This document shows, in pieces, positions 46,358-53,922 of a stretch of 64,000 nucleotides of DNA. Origin of the DNA: Rouxiella badensis (lineage in GTDB: Bacteria; Pseudomonadota; Gammaproteobacteria; Enterobacterales; Enterobacteriaceae); NCBI RefSeq assembly GCF_002093665.1, contig NZ_MRWE01000017.1, positions 47,112 to 111,111 on the forward strand. The letters are read 5' to 3'. A program made the position numbers and the translations under genes. Position 1 is the stretch's first letter. The number at the start of each line of letters is the position of its first letter. The notes beneath the pieces were generated by a model that did no database searches, had not been told where the DNA came from, and saw nothing but the letters and a program-made list of their open reading frames with translations.

Positions 46358-46412
46358 GGACCTCGGCAATGCAGGCAGAGGTTTTAAATTCAGTGAAGCC
46401 CAGCTCGGGACC
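46344..46412 (-). pseudogene. Remnant of an M20 amidohydrolase N-terminus
   Basis: The minus strand reads PELGFTEFKTSACIAEVLE, the conserved N-terminal block of M20 aminoacylase/hippurate-hydrolase proteins (HPELGFEE-x-x-TS-x-x-I-x-x-L). A stop follows two residues later. It lies 60 bp downstream of yjiG on the same strand, so an amidohydrolase gene probably once followed yjiHG. Confidence 0.6.
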
Positions 46413-46472
46413 TAATATAAGTAATGATAGTGCTCAAGCATGTTAGACATGACGCCTTCACCAGATAAAACT

Positions 46473-46940
46473 TTAAGAAATCACACGCATAATAATCATG
46501 GCAATAATGGAGTTCAGGATGCTGGTGACCATCAGCAGCGGCCAGTACTTCTTCGGCACATCAGCTACCCCGAGCAAGCGTCCCATGTACTGAAGCTGTG
46601 CGCCCATCAGGAAAATGGCCGGCGCCAGTATGGTGACCTGCGCCGGGTCAAGCGTTCCCTTAGTCAGCAGGCTTATCGCTACCCCGGTGCCAGCAGATGA
46701 AGAGAGCCAGGCGGTCAGCAGTACCGTTACCGCTTCGCCCGGCAGCCCCAGCAGGCCCATTAATGGTGCAAACGCGTGGCCGAGAAAATTCATCACACCG
46801 AGCAGGTTGAGAATCTCGGAAATAACGTAAGCCATGACGACGTTGGGCATCAGGTTGTTGATAGCAATATTAAAACCCTTGCGTGCGCCGACCACGAAAA
46901 TATCGAACGGGTTATTTGAAACCTTGGCAACATTACTCAT
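46473..46940 (-). CDS. yjiG: Inner-membrane protein YjiG (nucleoside-recognition/SpmB-like)
   Basis: A 155-residue membrane protein. PFDIFVVGARKGFNIAINNLMPNVVMAYV and TAWLSSSAGTGVA match YjiG (153 residues in E. coli) and the gate-domain family of SpmB. It overlaps yjiH by 8 bp, so translation is coupled. The pair probably forms one transporter. In E. coli yjiHG lies next to iadA, an isoaspartyl dipeptidase gene; here an M20 peptidase lies upstream. Confidence 0.9.
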   Translation of the reverse strand: MSNVAKVSNNPFDIFVVGARKGFNIAINNLMPNVVMAYVISEILNLLGVMNFLGHAFAPLMGLLGLPGEAVTVLLTAWLSSSAGTGVAISLLTKGTLDPAQVTILAPAIFLMGAQLQYMGRLLGVADVPKKYWPLLMVTSILNSIIAMIIMRVIS

Positions 46941-47616
46941 TATCGAAATCTCTTTTATAAACTGTGTTCAGTGCAAAGCGGACAAACACCGCGCCAACAA
47001 ACTTCATAACAAACATCACCAAAAGCGGAATAATCACCGGAAGGGTTAATGAGGCGAACATCGCGGAACCAATCGAAAAATAGTTATTAATCAGCCCCGC
47101 ACCGGAATATTGCCACGCCCCCATAATCACGACGTCTTTTTTGCTAATGCGTTTACTGTCGTAAAGCTCTTTACTCAGCGCAGCGCCCGCGTCGGTACTT
47201 TGCAGGTCGGTAATCAGCGCCAGTCCGGTATGCCCCGGGATCCCCAGAATCGGCTTGAGCAGCGGCGTTAACAGCTTATGTGCGGCGCGAATCGCCCCAT
47301 AGTGGGTGAAAATTTCCAGCAGGCCGAGCGCCAGCATGACCGTCGGCACCAGCGACAGCGCAAACAGGAAGCCCGCCTTGGCGCTAATGCCCCCCGCACC
47401 GACGAAGGTGTCGGTAGCCGGATTTTTCATGGTGCCAAATGCGCCGCCCAGGGTGGTAAAGTCAAACGCGCCCAGCCACGCCATGCCGTCTACTTTAAGA
47501 AAAGCACCGGAGAACATCAGAATAACGGCGATCAGCGCAATATACGCGCCCTTACCGACTTTCCACTCTTCTGCCTGGTCGGCAGGTTTATCTTCGGATA
47601 TTCGAACATCACTCAT
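46933..47616 (-). CDS. yjiH: Inner-membrane protein YjiH (gate-domain family)
   Basis: A 227-residue membrane protein matching YjiH, with conserved GIPGHTGLALITDLQSTDAGAALSKELYDSKRI. AAGGGGAA precedes the ATG. It starts the yjiHG pair. A 383-bp gap with a terminator separates it from the M20 gene upstream, so it has its own promoter. The transport substrate is unknown; a peptide or amino-acid-related compound fits the context. Confidence 0.9.
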   Translation of the reverse strand: MSDVRISEDKPADQAEEWKVGKGAYIALIAVILMFSGAFLKVDGMAWLGAFDFTTLGGAFGTMKNPATDTFVGAGGISAKAGFLFALSLVPTVMLALGLLEIFTHYGAIRAAHKLLTPLLKPILGIPGHTGLALITDLQSTDAGAALSKELYDSKRISKKDVVIMGAWQYSGAGLINNYFSIGSAMFASLTLPVIIPLLVMFVMKFVGAVFVRFALNTVYKRDFDNE

Positions 47617-47999
47617 TGTATTTCCCCTTTCACTGTCATTTCAAAATATCGGACTCGGAAAATTAATTAGCAGGATGGGTGAATAATAAATCCCGATATA
47701 ATTTACACTTAACCGTTGCGTTTGATTTTCACCTGAAAGAGTTAAGGCAGGATCCGTGCCAATATTAATAAAAGAGGCTAAATAATATAAATTACTATCG
47801 GTGAGCGACTTAAGGTAAATAGGCTATAAAAAACCGAGGGAATAATGAAATTTATCGCAGCAGAAAAACCACCCTTATTTTTATAAGGATGGTATTAATA
47901 ACCTGACTCTATACCCTGACGCGCCAACGACCGATTGCACTCATTCGGAAGACCGTGCACCAAAATAGCGCCCCGTTTTGGCGGGCATATTGTCTGGCG
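47617..47999. other. Intergenic region between M20 gene and yjiH
   Basis: No gene is visible. It should contain the yjiHG promoter near 47640-47800 (AT-rich) and holds the M20 terminator at 47864-47892. Confidence 0.5.
47864..47892 (-). terminator. Rho-independent terminator of the M20 gene
   Basis: On the minus strand CCTTAT-AAAA-ATAAGG is extended by G/C pairs and followed by TTTTT. It lies about 108 bp after the M20 stop. Confidence 0.6.
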
Positions 48000-49136
48000 C
48001 TACCCGGCTATTTTCTCGCCAAGAATAATTTCAGCCAACAGCGCGGTACGCAGGGGAATATCGTCGATAATAATGTGTTCGTGGCGAGCATGGATCCCCT
48101 GCCCAGTGGCACCCAGCCCGTCGAGAGTGGCAATGCCCAGCGCCGAGGTAAAATTACCGTCGCTGCCGCCGCCCACCGATTTCCCCTCAAGCCTGACACC
48201 AAGGCGTTTTGCCGCCTGTTGTGCCTGATGGAACAGCGCCAGATTCTGCGGCGTTGGCTCCATTGGCGGACGCGACATGCCGCCGCTCACGGTCACTTCG
48301 GCACCGGCCAAATGCGGTTTGCAGGCCTTGATGGCAGCCTCAACGCGCGCCGCTTCGCCGGTGTTGGTCACGCGCAGGTCAACGCCGAGCACGGCTTCGT
48401 CGGCAACCACATTGATTTTACTGCCGCCTTTAGCCACCCCCACGTTGACCGTGGTGCCCGCCTCGGGCGCATTCAAGCCGTGGAGATAAAGGATTTGATG
48501 CGCCATCTCCTGCACCGCACTGATCCCCTCTTCGGGATTATTTCCGGCATGCGCGGCGCGGCCGGTAATACGAACCTCAAAACGCCCGGACCCTTTGCGG
48601 CCAATCTTCGCCTCATGGGTATTGACCACGGCGGGTTCGGCAACCAGCACGCGTGATGACCCGATGGCCGATTGTTCAATCCAGCGCCGAGAACTCGGGC
48701 TACCTAGCTCTTCGTCAGACGGACAGATAAATCGAATACTGTGCTGCGCCAAACCGCCGTTATGCATCAGTGCACGCACCGCCCAGATTGACTGAATCAG
48801 GCCCGCTTTCATATCCAGCACGCCAGGGCCGAACAGCTTGCCGTCTTTTTCGAGCATCGGGATTTCATCAATGTCCCATACGGTATCGAAATGCCCAAGA
48901 ATGCTGGTAACCTGCGGGCCATCGCCCACGCAGAACAGCAAATGGTCGCCCAGCGTCTGCTGCTGGCAAACCTGCGCCGTTACTCCAAGTCTTTCAAAAA
49001 CAATGCGCTGCAACGTTTCGCCACAGAGGTCGGTGGCCTCTTTATTCAACGAAGGCGACTGCGCCTGAACAAGGCGTTTGATGTCGTCGAAGATAAGCGT
49101 CGCGTTCTGCTGTAGATAATCGTAAGCGGTTTGCAT
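48000..49136 (-). CDS. M20 metallopeptidase (carboxypeptidase G2-like)
   Basis: A 378-residue zinc peptidase. Metal and catalytic motifs are GHFDTVWD (His and Asp), GVLDMKAG, DEELGSPSSR (Glu-Glu), and the late GIHARHEH. The dimerisation insert lies in the middle (GRAAHAGNNPEEGISAVQEM). Relatives remove C-terminal glutamate or act on similar N-acyl amino acids. There is no signal peptide, so it works in the cytoplasm. GGAACCC precedes the ATG at 49136. It is divergent from a LysR gene and near yjiHG. Confidence 0.88.
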   Translation of the reverse strand: MQTAYDYLQQNATLIFDDIKRLVQAQSPSLNKEATDLCGETLQRIVFERLGVTAQVCQQQTLGDHLLFCVGDGPQVTSILGHFDTVWDIDEIPMLEKDGKLFGPGVLDMKAGLIQSIWAVRALMHNGGLAQHSIRFICPSDEELGSPSSRRWIEQSAIGSSRVLVAEPAVVNTHEAKIGRKGSGRFEVRITGRAAHAGNNPEEGISAVQEMAHQILYLHGLNAPEAGTTVNVGVAKGGSKINVVADEAVLGVDLRVTNTGEAARVEAAIKACKPHLAGAEVTVSGGMSRPPMEPTPQNLALFHQAQQAAKRLGVRLEGKSVGGGSDGNFTSALGIATLDGLGATGQGIHARHEHIIIDDIPLRTALLAEIILGEKIAG

Positions 49137-49271
49137 AAGGGTTCCTGGTGTTGGAGGTCTGTTTACGCGCTTTTTTTGATTATCACCAACCACTCTGCTG
49201 ATATAAATATCGTTTCAATGCAGATATTGTTGACCTGTAGGCAACAATGGGCGTGCAAGAGAGGGGACGAG

Positions 49272-50174
49272 ATGTTTCACGAAAAACAGATTAGCTATCT
49301 GTACGAGGTCGGCATTCAGGGCGGGATCCGTCGTGCTGCGGATATTCTGGGGGTCAATGCCTCGGTGATCAGTCGACAGATTTCACTGCTCGAACGTACC
49401 CTGCAACTGCCGCTGCTCGAACGCAAAGGCCGCACGGTGGTGCTGACCGAAGCCGGTAAACTGCTGGCGGACGACTTCTTCGAAAGCCGCGAGCGGCGGA
49501 CTAAACTCGAACGTCATCTAAAAGATCTGCGCTATATGAAAGGCGGGGCGATTACCCTGCGCGTCGGCGCTGGGCTGGTCGATACCTTCGTCGAATACGT
49601 GCTGAAAAAATTTGCCGCCTCTTATCCCAACGTCTTCGTTGAGATTGTCGCCGGGAATATGCAGGATACGCTGGCGGCTATCGTTCAGGGCGAGGCCGAT
49701 ATGGCGCTGGCGTTTGGTCCGATAGGTAACCCAGAGTTGAAGCGCCACAGCTTCCCGTGGGGACCCATCTGCGCCGTCGTGAATCCGCAGCATCCGATTG
49801 CCAAACTGGGGAAAGTGACGATTGAGGAACTCAGCAAGCATCGGCTTATTTCACTCAGCGAGACCTTTGGTTTGCAGCGCCATATGAACGCGATGTTCCA
49901 GAGCCAGGGCTACCTGTTCACCCCGGCGTATCGCTGCAACCTGTTCTCGACCGCCATGAGTCTGAGTATTTCAGGGATGGGGATCTCTTTCATGACTGCG
50001 CAGGCGGCGGGTGAGCGTATTGAGCACAATATTCTGGTCGCGGTACCGATTGACCATCCTATTGCCACCGAAGCCCAGTGCCATCTGCTGCGCAACTCTG
50101 ACCGGCGTTTCAGCCCCGCGGCTCATCATATGTGGCAACTGTTGTTGAACTTCTTTCAGCAAAAGGGGGAGTAA
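49272..50174 (+). CDS. LysR-family regulator divergent from M20 peptidase
   Basis: A 300-residue LysR-type regulator. Helix-turn-helix at residues 4-65 (ISYLYEVGIQGGIRRAADIL, NASVISRQISLLERTLQLPL), then an effector domain. The ATG at 49272 follows GAGAGGGGACGAG. The divergent position suggests control of the M20 gene and possibly yjiHG. The stop codon lies within the loop of a hairpin shared with the convergent PTS gene. Confidence 0.9.
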   Translation: MFHEKQISYLYEVGIQGGIRRAADILGVNASVISRQISLLERTLQLPLLERKGRTVVLTEAGKLLADDFFESRERRTKLERHLKDLRYMKGGAITLRVGAGLVDTFVEYVLKKFAASYPNVFVEIVAGNMQDTLAAIVQGEADMALAFGPIGNPELKRHSFPWGPICAVVNPQHPIAKLGKVTIEELSKHRLISLSETFGLQRHMNAMFQSQGYLFTPAYRCNLFSTAMSLSISGMGISFMTAQAAGERIEHNILVAVPIDHPIATEAQCHLLRNSDRRFSPAAHHMWQLLLNFFQQKGE

Positions 50175-50183
50175 ATCTCCCCC
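50161..50183. terminator. Compact terminator overlapping the LysR stop
   Basis: GGGGGAG (50165-50171) pairs with CTCCCCC (50177-50183); the loop TAAAT contains the LysR stop codon. On the minus strand TTTTG follows, so it mainly ends the PTS operon. Confidence 0.65.
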
Positions 50184-50190
50184 CGCTCTG

Positions 50191-51450
50191 TTAATGGAAC
50201 GCGCTCATCAGCTTGCCAAGGATGATGCCGACGACGCCGAAGTCGGCATCTCCGAAGGTGGTCGAATTAGACAGACCGCCAAGCACCGACAGCAGAATCG
50301 CTGGCAGGAAGGAGATAATCAGACCGTTGACGAACGCACCGATAATCGCGCCGCGACGTCCGCCGGTGGCATTGCCGTAAACGCCCGCCGTCGCACCGCA
50401 GAAGAAGTGCGGCACCAGGCCTGGAACGATAATCACCAGCCCAAGCATCGGGAAGAAGAACATACAGATCAGGCCTGCGCAGAAACTGCTCAGGAAGCCG
50501 ATAATGACGGCGTTAGGGGCAAACGGGAATACCGTCGGGCAGTCCAGCGCCGGCTTGGCGTCTTTCACGACTTTATCGGCAATCCCCTTGAACGCAGGAA
50601 CAATTTCGGCAATGACCATTCGCACACCGGCCAGAATGATATACACGCCTGCCGCAAAGGTAATGGCCTGAATAATTGCGAAGATAATATAGTTCTGCCC
50701 ACCGCTTACCTGTGTCTCGGTAAACTCTTTACCGGCAATCAGCACCAGCACGATAAACAGAATGGTCATGGTCAGCGCGATGGCAATCGACGAGTCATGC
50801 AGAAACTTGAGGTGTTTCGGTACCTTGAACTCTTCGGTAGAACGGCTGCCTTTGCCGATCAGCTTCCCTACCAGCGCGGCACACAGATAGCCGGTTGAGC
50901 CAAAATGCCCCAGCGCGAAATCATCGCTGCCGGTGATTTTACGGGTGAAGGGTTGCAGGATAGCCGGTGAAATCACCATCAGCGCGCCGAGAATTAACGC
51001 GCCGGTCAATACCAGCGGGAATCCACTCAAGCCTCCAGTGGCGAGAATGACCGCCAGCATGGCCGCCATGTAGAGCGTATGGTGGCCGGTCAGGAAGATA
51101 TATTTCAGCGGCGTAATACGCGCAAAGACGATATTGAACAGCATGCCCAAGATCATGATCATTGCCGTTGAGGTACCGAAGTTCTTTTGCGCGATAGCAG
51201 AAACCACGTCGTTATTTGGCACCACGCCCTGAATATTAAAGGAGTGAACGAACAGTTCGCTAAAGCTGGTTAAGGTCGTGGCAATCACGCCCGCACCGGC
51301 AATCAGAATCAAGAACCCCATGATCGTTTTCAGGGTACCGGAAATCGTATCGGAGAAAGATTTCTTCTGTAATAGCAGGCCGATTAATGAAAACAGGCCG
51401 ACGAGAATAGCGGGAGTCCCTAGTACATCATTAATAATAAACGTGAGCAT
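50191..51450 (-). CDS. PTS ascorbate-family IIC permease (UlaA-like)
   Basis: A 419-residue permease with 10-11 helices. GHHTLYMAAMLAVIL, FALGHFGSTGYL and FFCGATAGVYGNATGGRRGA match the UlaA/SgaT family. GGAGTAG precedes the ATG. It is the last gene of a IIA-IIB-IIC operon. No ascorbate-6-phosphate lactonase or isomerase genes are linked, so the sugar may not be ascorbate. Confidence 0.9.
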   Translation of the reverse strand: MLTFIINDVLGTPAILVGLFSLIGLLLQKKSFSDTISGTLKTIMGFLILIAGAGVIATTLTSFSELFVHSFNIQGVVPNNDVVSAIAQKNFGTSTAMIMILGMLFNIVFARITPLKYIFLTGHHTLYMAAMLAVILATGGLSGFPLVLTGALILGALMVISPAILQPFTRKITGSDDFALGHFGSTGYLCAALVGKLIGKGSRSTEEFKVPKHLKFLHDSSIAIALTMTILFIVLVLIAGKEFTETQVSGGQNYIIFAIIQAITFAAGVYIILAGVRMVIAEIVPAFKGIADKVVKDAKPALDCPTVFPFAPNAVIIGFLSSFCAGLICMFFFPMLGLVIIVPGLVPHFFCGATAGVYGNATGGRRGAIIGAFVNGLIISFLPAILLSVLGGLSNSTTFGDADFGVVGIILGKLMSAFH

Positions 51451-51556
51451 AAACTACTCCAGATAATCGGAATATGTTCCTCCGCGCTTTCAGGCGCACA
51501 AACGCACTGGCCGCCGAATGGCAGCCTGAAAGAGAGAGGCTTATCGTTATAAATCG

Positions 51557-51823
51557 TTATAGGTTATTGGCGAGAATTTCTTTAATTTTTGCATTATCCA
51601 GCAGGTTATTTAACCCAAAGACCTTGCGGTTACCGTCGTCAAGATTGGCAATAATTTCGCTGGAGCCAATATAAATATCTGCCGCCTCTGACTTGGCCGA
51701 ACTCAGGTCGGTGTGGCTGACTTCCGCCTCTTTACCCAGCTCTTTAATGATTTTTTTAACGTTCATTTCGACAATAAAGCTGCTGCCTAAACCGTTACCA
51801 CAGACAATGAGGATCTTTTTCAT
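51557..51823 (-). CDS. PTS ascorbate-family IIB
   Basis: An 88-residue phosphocarrier with Cys8 in the P-loop-like CGNGLGSS and the Rossmann-like fold of UlaB. I chose the ATG at 51823, which starts MKKILIVCG; the frame runs 12 codons further without a better start. It takes phosphate from the IIA protein and gives it to the sugar in IIC. Confidence 0.9.
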   Translation of the reverse strand: MKKILIVCGNGLGSSFIVEMNVKKIIKELGKEAEVSHTDLSSAKSEAADIYIGSSEIIANLDDGNRKVFGLNNLLDNAKIKEILANNL

Positions 51824-51836
51824 ATCACACCTTCGA

Positions 51837-52280
51837 TTAGTATTTTTGGATAAGAGCATTCAGCGCCGGATAGGTATCGGCCTTGATCAACGCCTGGAAG
51901 TCGTCTTCATCACTAAACAACTCAGCCAGATGTGAAATCATCTCGAGGTGCTCCTCGCCGTTCATGGCGCAAAGCATCACAATCACGTAAACCGGGTCAT
52001 TTTCCTGGGCATCAAAGTTCACGCCCTGCTTGACGTAAAGCAGTGAAAGGCCAGGAGTTATCACGCCCTCTTCCGGGCGCGCATGCGGCATCGCCAGACC
52101 TGGGGCAATCACGTAATACGGGCCCAACTGCTGGTGGGAGGCAAAAATCGCGTCGACGTAGTCAGGTGAAATCGCGCCGGCGCTAAGCAACGGGGCTGCG
52201 GAGAGGCGAATCGCCGCACGCCAGTCCTCGACTCGCTCCACGATGTTTATTCTGTCTGACGTTAACCACTTGGCGAGCAT
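51837..52280 (-). CDS. PTS ascorbate/fructose-superfamily IIA (UlaC-like)
   Basis: A 147-residue phosphocarrier. The phosphorylated residue is His66 in APGLAMPHARPEEG. Its length matches UlaC. It is the first gene of the operon, divergent from a LacI regulator, with two palindromic operators in the 215-bp promoter. The IIB gene starts 13 bp after its stop. Confidence 0.9.
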   Translation of the reverse strand: MLAKWLTSDRINIVERVEDWRAAIRLSAAPLLSAGAISPDYVDAIFASHQQLGPYYVIAPGLAMPHARPEEGVITPGLSLLYVKQGVNFDAQENDPVYVIVMLCAMNGEEHLEMISHLAELFSDEDDFQALIKADTYPALNALIQKY

Positions 52281-52358
52281 GAGAACCTCGATGAAATAAT
52301 GTTTTCAGGAGTATAGGGGAAGCGATGCGCTATTTTCTGTGATGAAAATCGCAAAACT

Positions 52359-52372
52359 TGTTAGCGCTAACA
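52359..52372. promoter_or_regulatory. LacI-family operator 1
   Basis: TGTTAGCGCTAACA is a perfect 14-bp palindrome with the central CG typical of LacI-family sites. It lies 79 bp before the IIA start. Confidence 0.8.
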
Positions 52373-52390
52373 CGTAGACTGATAACATCA

Positions 52391-52404
52391 TGTTAACGCT
52401 AACA
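52391..52404. promoter_or_regulatory. LacI-family operator 2
   Basis: TGTTAACGCTAACA differs from operator 1 at one position, and its centre is exactly 32 bp away. It is nearer the regulator gene. Confidence 0.8.
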
Positions 52405-52495
52405 ATTCTAGGGGCTATCGACTATAATCGCCGGCAGGCGTACAAAGGTTGCAGGCCCGCAGGCCACCATCGCGCAACGGACGACAGGGGAAGAA

Positions 52496-53521
52496 ATGAA
52501 GGCAAAACAACGGCGGAACTCAGGTAAGAGTACTCTGGCCGACGTCGCGAAAATGACCGGCGTCAGCACGATGACCGTGTCTCGTGTGCTTAGAGAACCG
52601 GAAAAAGTTTCCCCTCAGGTTCGTGAGAAAATAGAGGCCGCGATAAGCGAGCTGGGCTATGTGCCGAATCTGGCGGCGAGCAATCTGGCGTCATCCACCT
52701 CGCGGCTGGTCACCATGGTGGTACCTTCGATGAGTACGCCGGGCTGCGCCGAGTTTTCCGAGGCGCTGTATCAGGTATTAAAGCCCAAAGGCTATAACGT
52801 GATCCTGGCTGAGGATCACTACACGGCGGCCGACGAATCCAAACTTATCGAGATGATGCTGTCGTATAACCCGGCGGCGATGGTGATGTACGATTTCGAC
52901 TGTAGCGAGGAGAGCAACAATCTGCTGCTCAAATCCACCATTCCGGTTGTGCAGGTCGGCGCCACCCTTGCTACACCGATAGGCATCAATATCGGCACCA
53001 ACTACGGACTGGCCATCAAGCAGCTGATTAACGCACTGGCACTAAAGGGTTACAGGAACATTGCCCTGCTGTGCGCTGCGCATGAACACCACATAGTGCA
53101 GCAGATTCTGAGCGGCTGGCACTCGTCCATTCTGTCGTTGAACCAGTCCCCGCACCGGGTAGTCAGCTCCTCGCTGCCACCCACCGTGCAAACGGGCCAA
53201 CGTCTGCTGCCCGATATTTTGCTCAACTGGCCCGAACTGGACCTGCTGATTTGCACCTCCGACGAGCTGGCAAGCGGGGCCATTGCCGCTTGCCACAAAA
53301 AAGGCATCTCGGTACCGGCACAGCTGGCCATTGCCGGTCTGGGCGACGGCGATATTGCGCAAATCTGTTCGCCCTCGCTGACCACCGTTGCCATCCCCTA
53401 TCGGCCGATGGGCACCCAGACCGGCAAGCATATTCTTGCCGCGCTACAGGGTGATGACGTCGAAGAAAGCGTGATGCTGCCGTCAACGCTAATGCTCAGA
53501 GGCAGCACGGCGGTGCACTAA
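52496..53521 (+). CDS. LacI-family repressor of the adjacent PTS
   Basis: A 341-residue regulator of the GntR (gluconate)-like LacI branch. The helix-turn-helix STLADVAKMTGVSTMTVSRVL is at residues 13-33, the hinge helix NLAASNLAS near 62, then a periplasmic-binding-protein domain. AGGGGAAGAA precedes the ATG. The two operators upstream fit repression of both the PTS operon and its own gene. The effector is probably the PTS sugar phosphate. Confidence 0.92.
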   Translation: MKAKQRRNSGKSTLADVAKMTGVSTMTVSRVLREPEKVSPQVREKIEAAISELGYVPNLAASNLASSTSRLVTMVVPSMSTPGCAEFSEALYQVLKPKGYNVILAEDHYTAADESKLIEMMLSYNPAAMVMYDFDCSEESNNLLLKSTIPVVQVGATLATPIGINIGTNYGLAIKQLINALALKGYRNIALLCAAHEHHIVQQILSGWHSSILSLNQSPHRVVSSSLPPTVQTGQRLLPDILLNWPELDLLICTSDELASGAIAACHKKGISVPAQLAIAGLGDGDIAQICSPSLTTVAIPYRPMGTQTGKHILAALQGDDVEESVMLPSTLMLRGSTAVH

Positions 53522-53696
53522 GGTCGATTATTTCCCGTGGTGCCTTTTATCGCCGCGCTCAGGCCGCACGCGCCGGGTATCCTCGCCTTGGTACAGCCAG
53601 TCGATAGCGGCTGGCAGAGGTCACCGCGGGATCCGTAATCTGCTGCTCGAAACTTGTGTGTCACCTCTCAAATCCGCATTCGAATCTACACAAAAA

Positions 53697-53711
53697 TAAA
53701 ACACTGTTTTA
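53697..53711. promoter_or_regulatory. KdgR box
   Basis: TAAAACA-C-TGTTTTA is a perfect palindrome within AAAATAAAACACTGTTTTAT, close to the KdgR consensus AARAAATGAAA-N-TGTTTYAT-type site. KdgR controls pectin and rhamnogalacturonan genes, including rhiTN, in Dickeya. Confidence 0.7.
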
Positions 53712-53761
53712 TAAATTTAGAATTAGGTCAGGCTTCTCTTTGTGATTTTGCCACTTTCTCA

Positions 53762-53787
53762 CGAAAGGTTGCCAAATCGCGAAGGTT
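53762..53787 (+). promoter_or_regulatory. AraC-type direct repeat, possible RhaS site
   Basis: CGAAAGGTT (53762-53770) and GCGAAGGTT (53779-53787) are repeated with a 17-bp period, with GGTTGCCAA between. RhaS activates rhiTN in Dickeya. Confidence 0.35.
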
Positions 53788-53922
53788 AAAGCGCCTGACT
53801 CGCTCTACTTTCAATGCTAATCCGCCTGAGTTGTCCGGAAAACATCGTGACGCCCGATTTCGACCGCCTTGCGCGGCGCGCACGGCGTTCACGTTTAGCT
53901 GTCACGTTCAGGGAGTTTTACC

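Larger units (their letters stand above)
53522..53922. other. Regulatory region upstream of rhiT
   Basis: A 401-bp stretch. I see the KdgR box and a direct repeat listed separately. On the minus strand near 53527-53615, AAIDWLYQGEDTRRVRPERG precedes a stop and may be a gene remnant, but I cannot assign a family. A 90-codon plus-strand frame here is not credible. Confidence 0.4.

Noticed and set aside
53527..53615. Possible C-terminal gene remnant on the minus strand (AAIDWLYQGEDTRRVRPERG)
   Set aside because: It has an in-frame stop just upstream and I could not assign it to any family, so I did not list it as a pseudogene.
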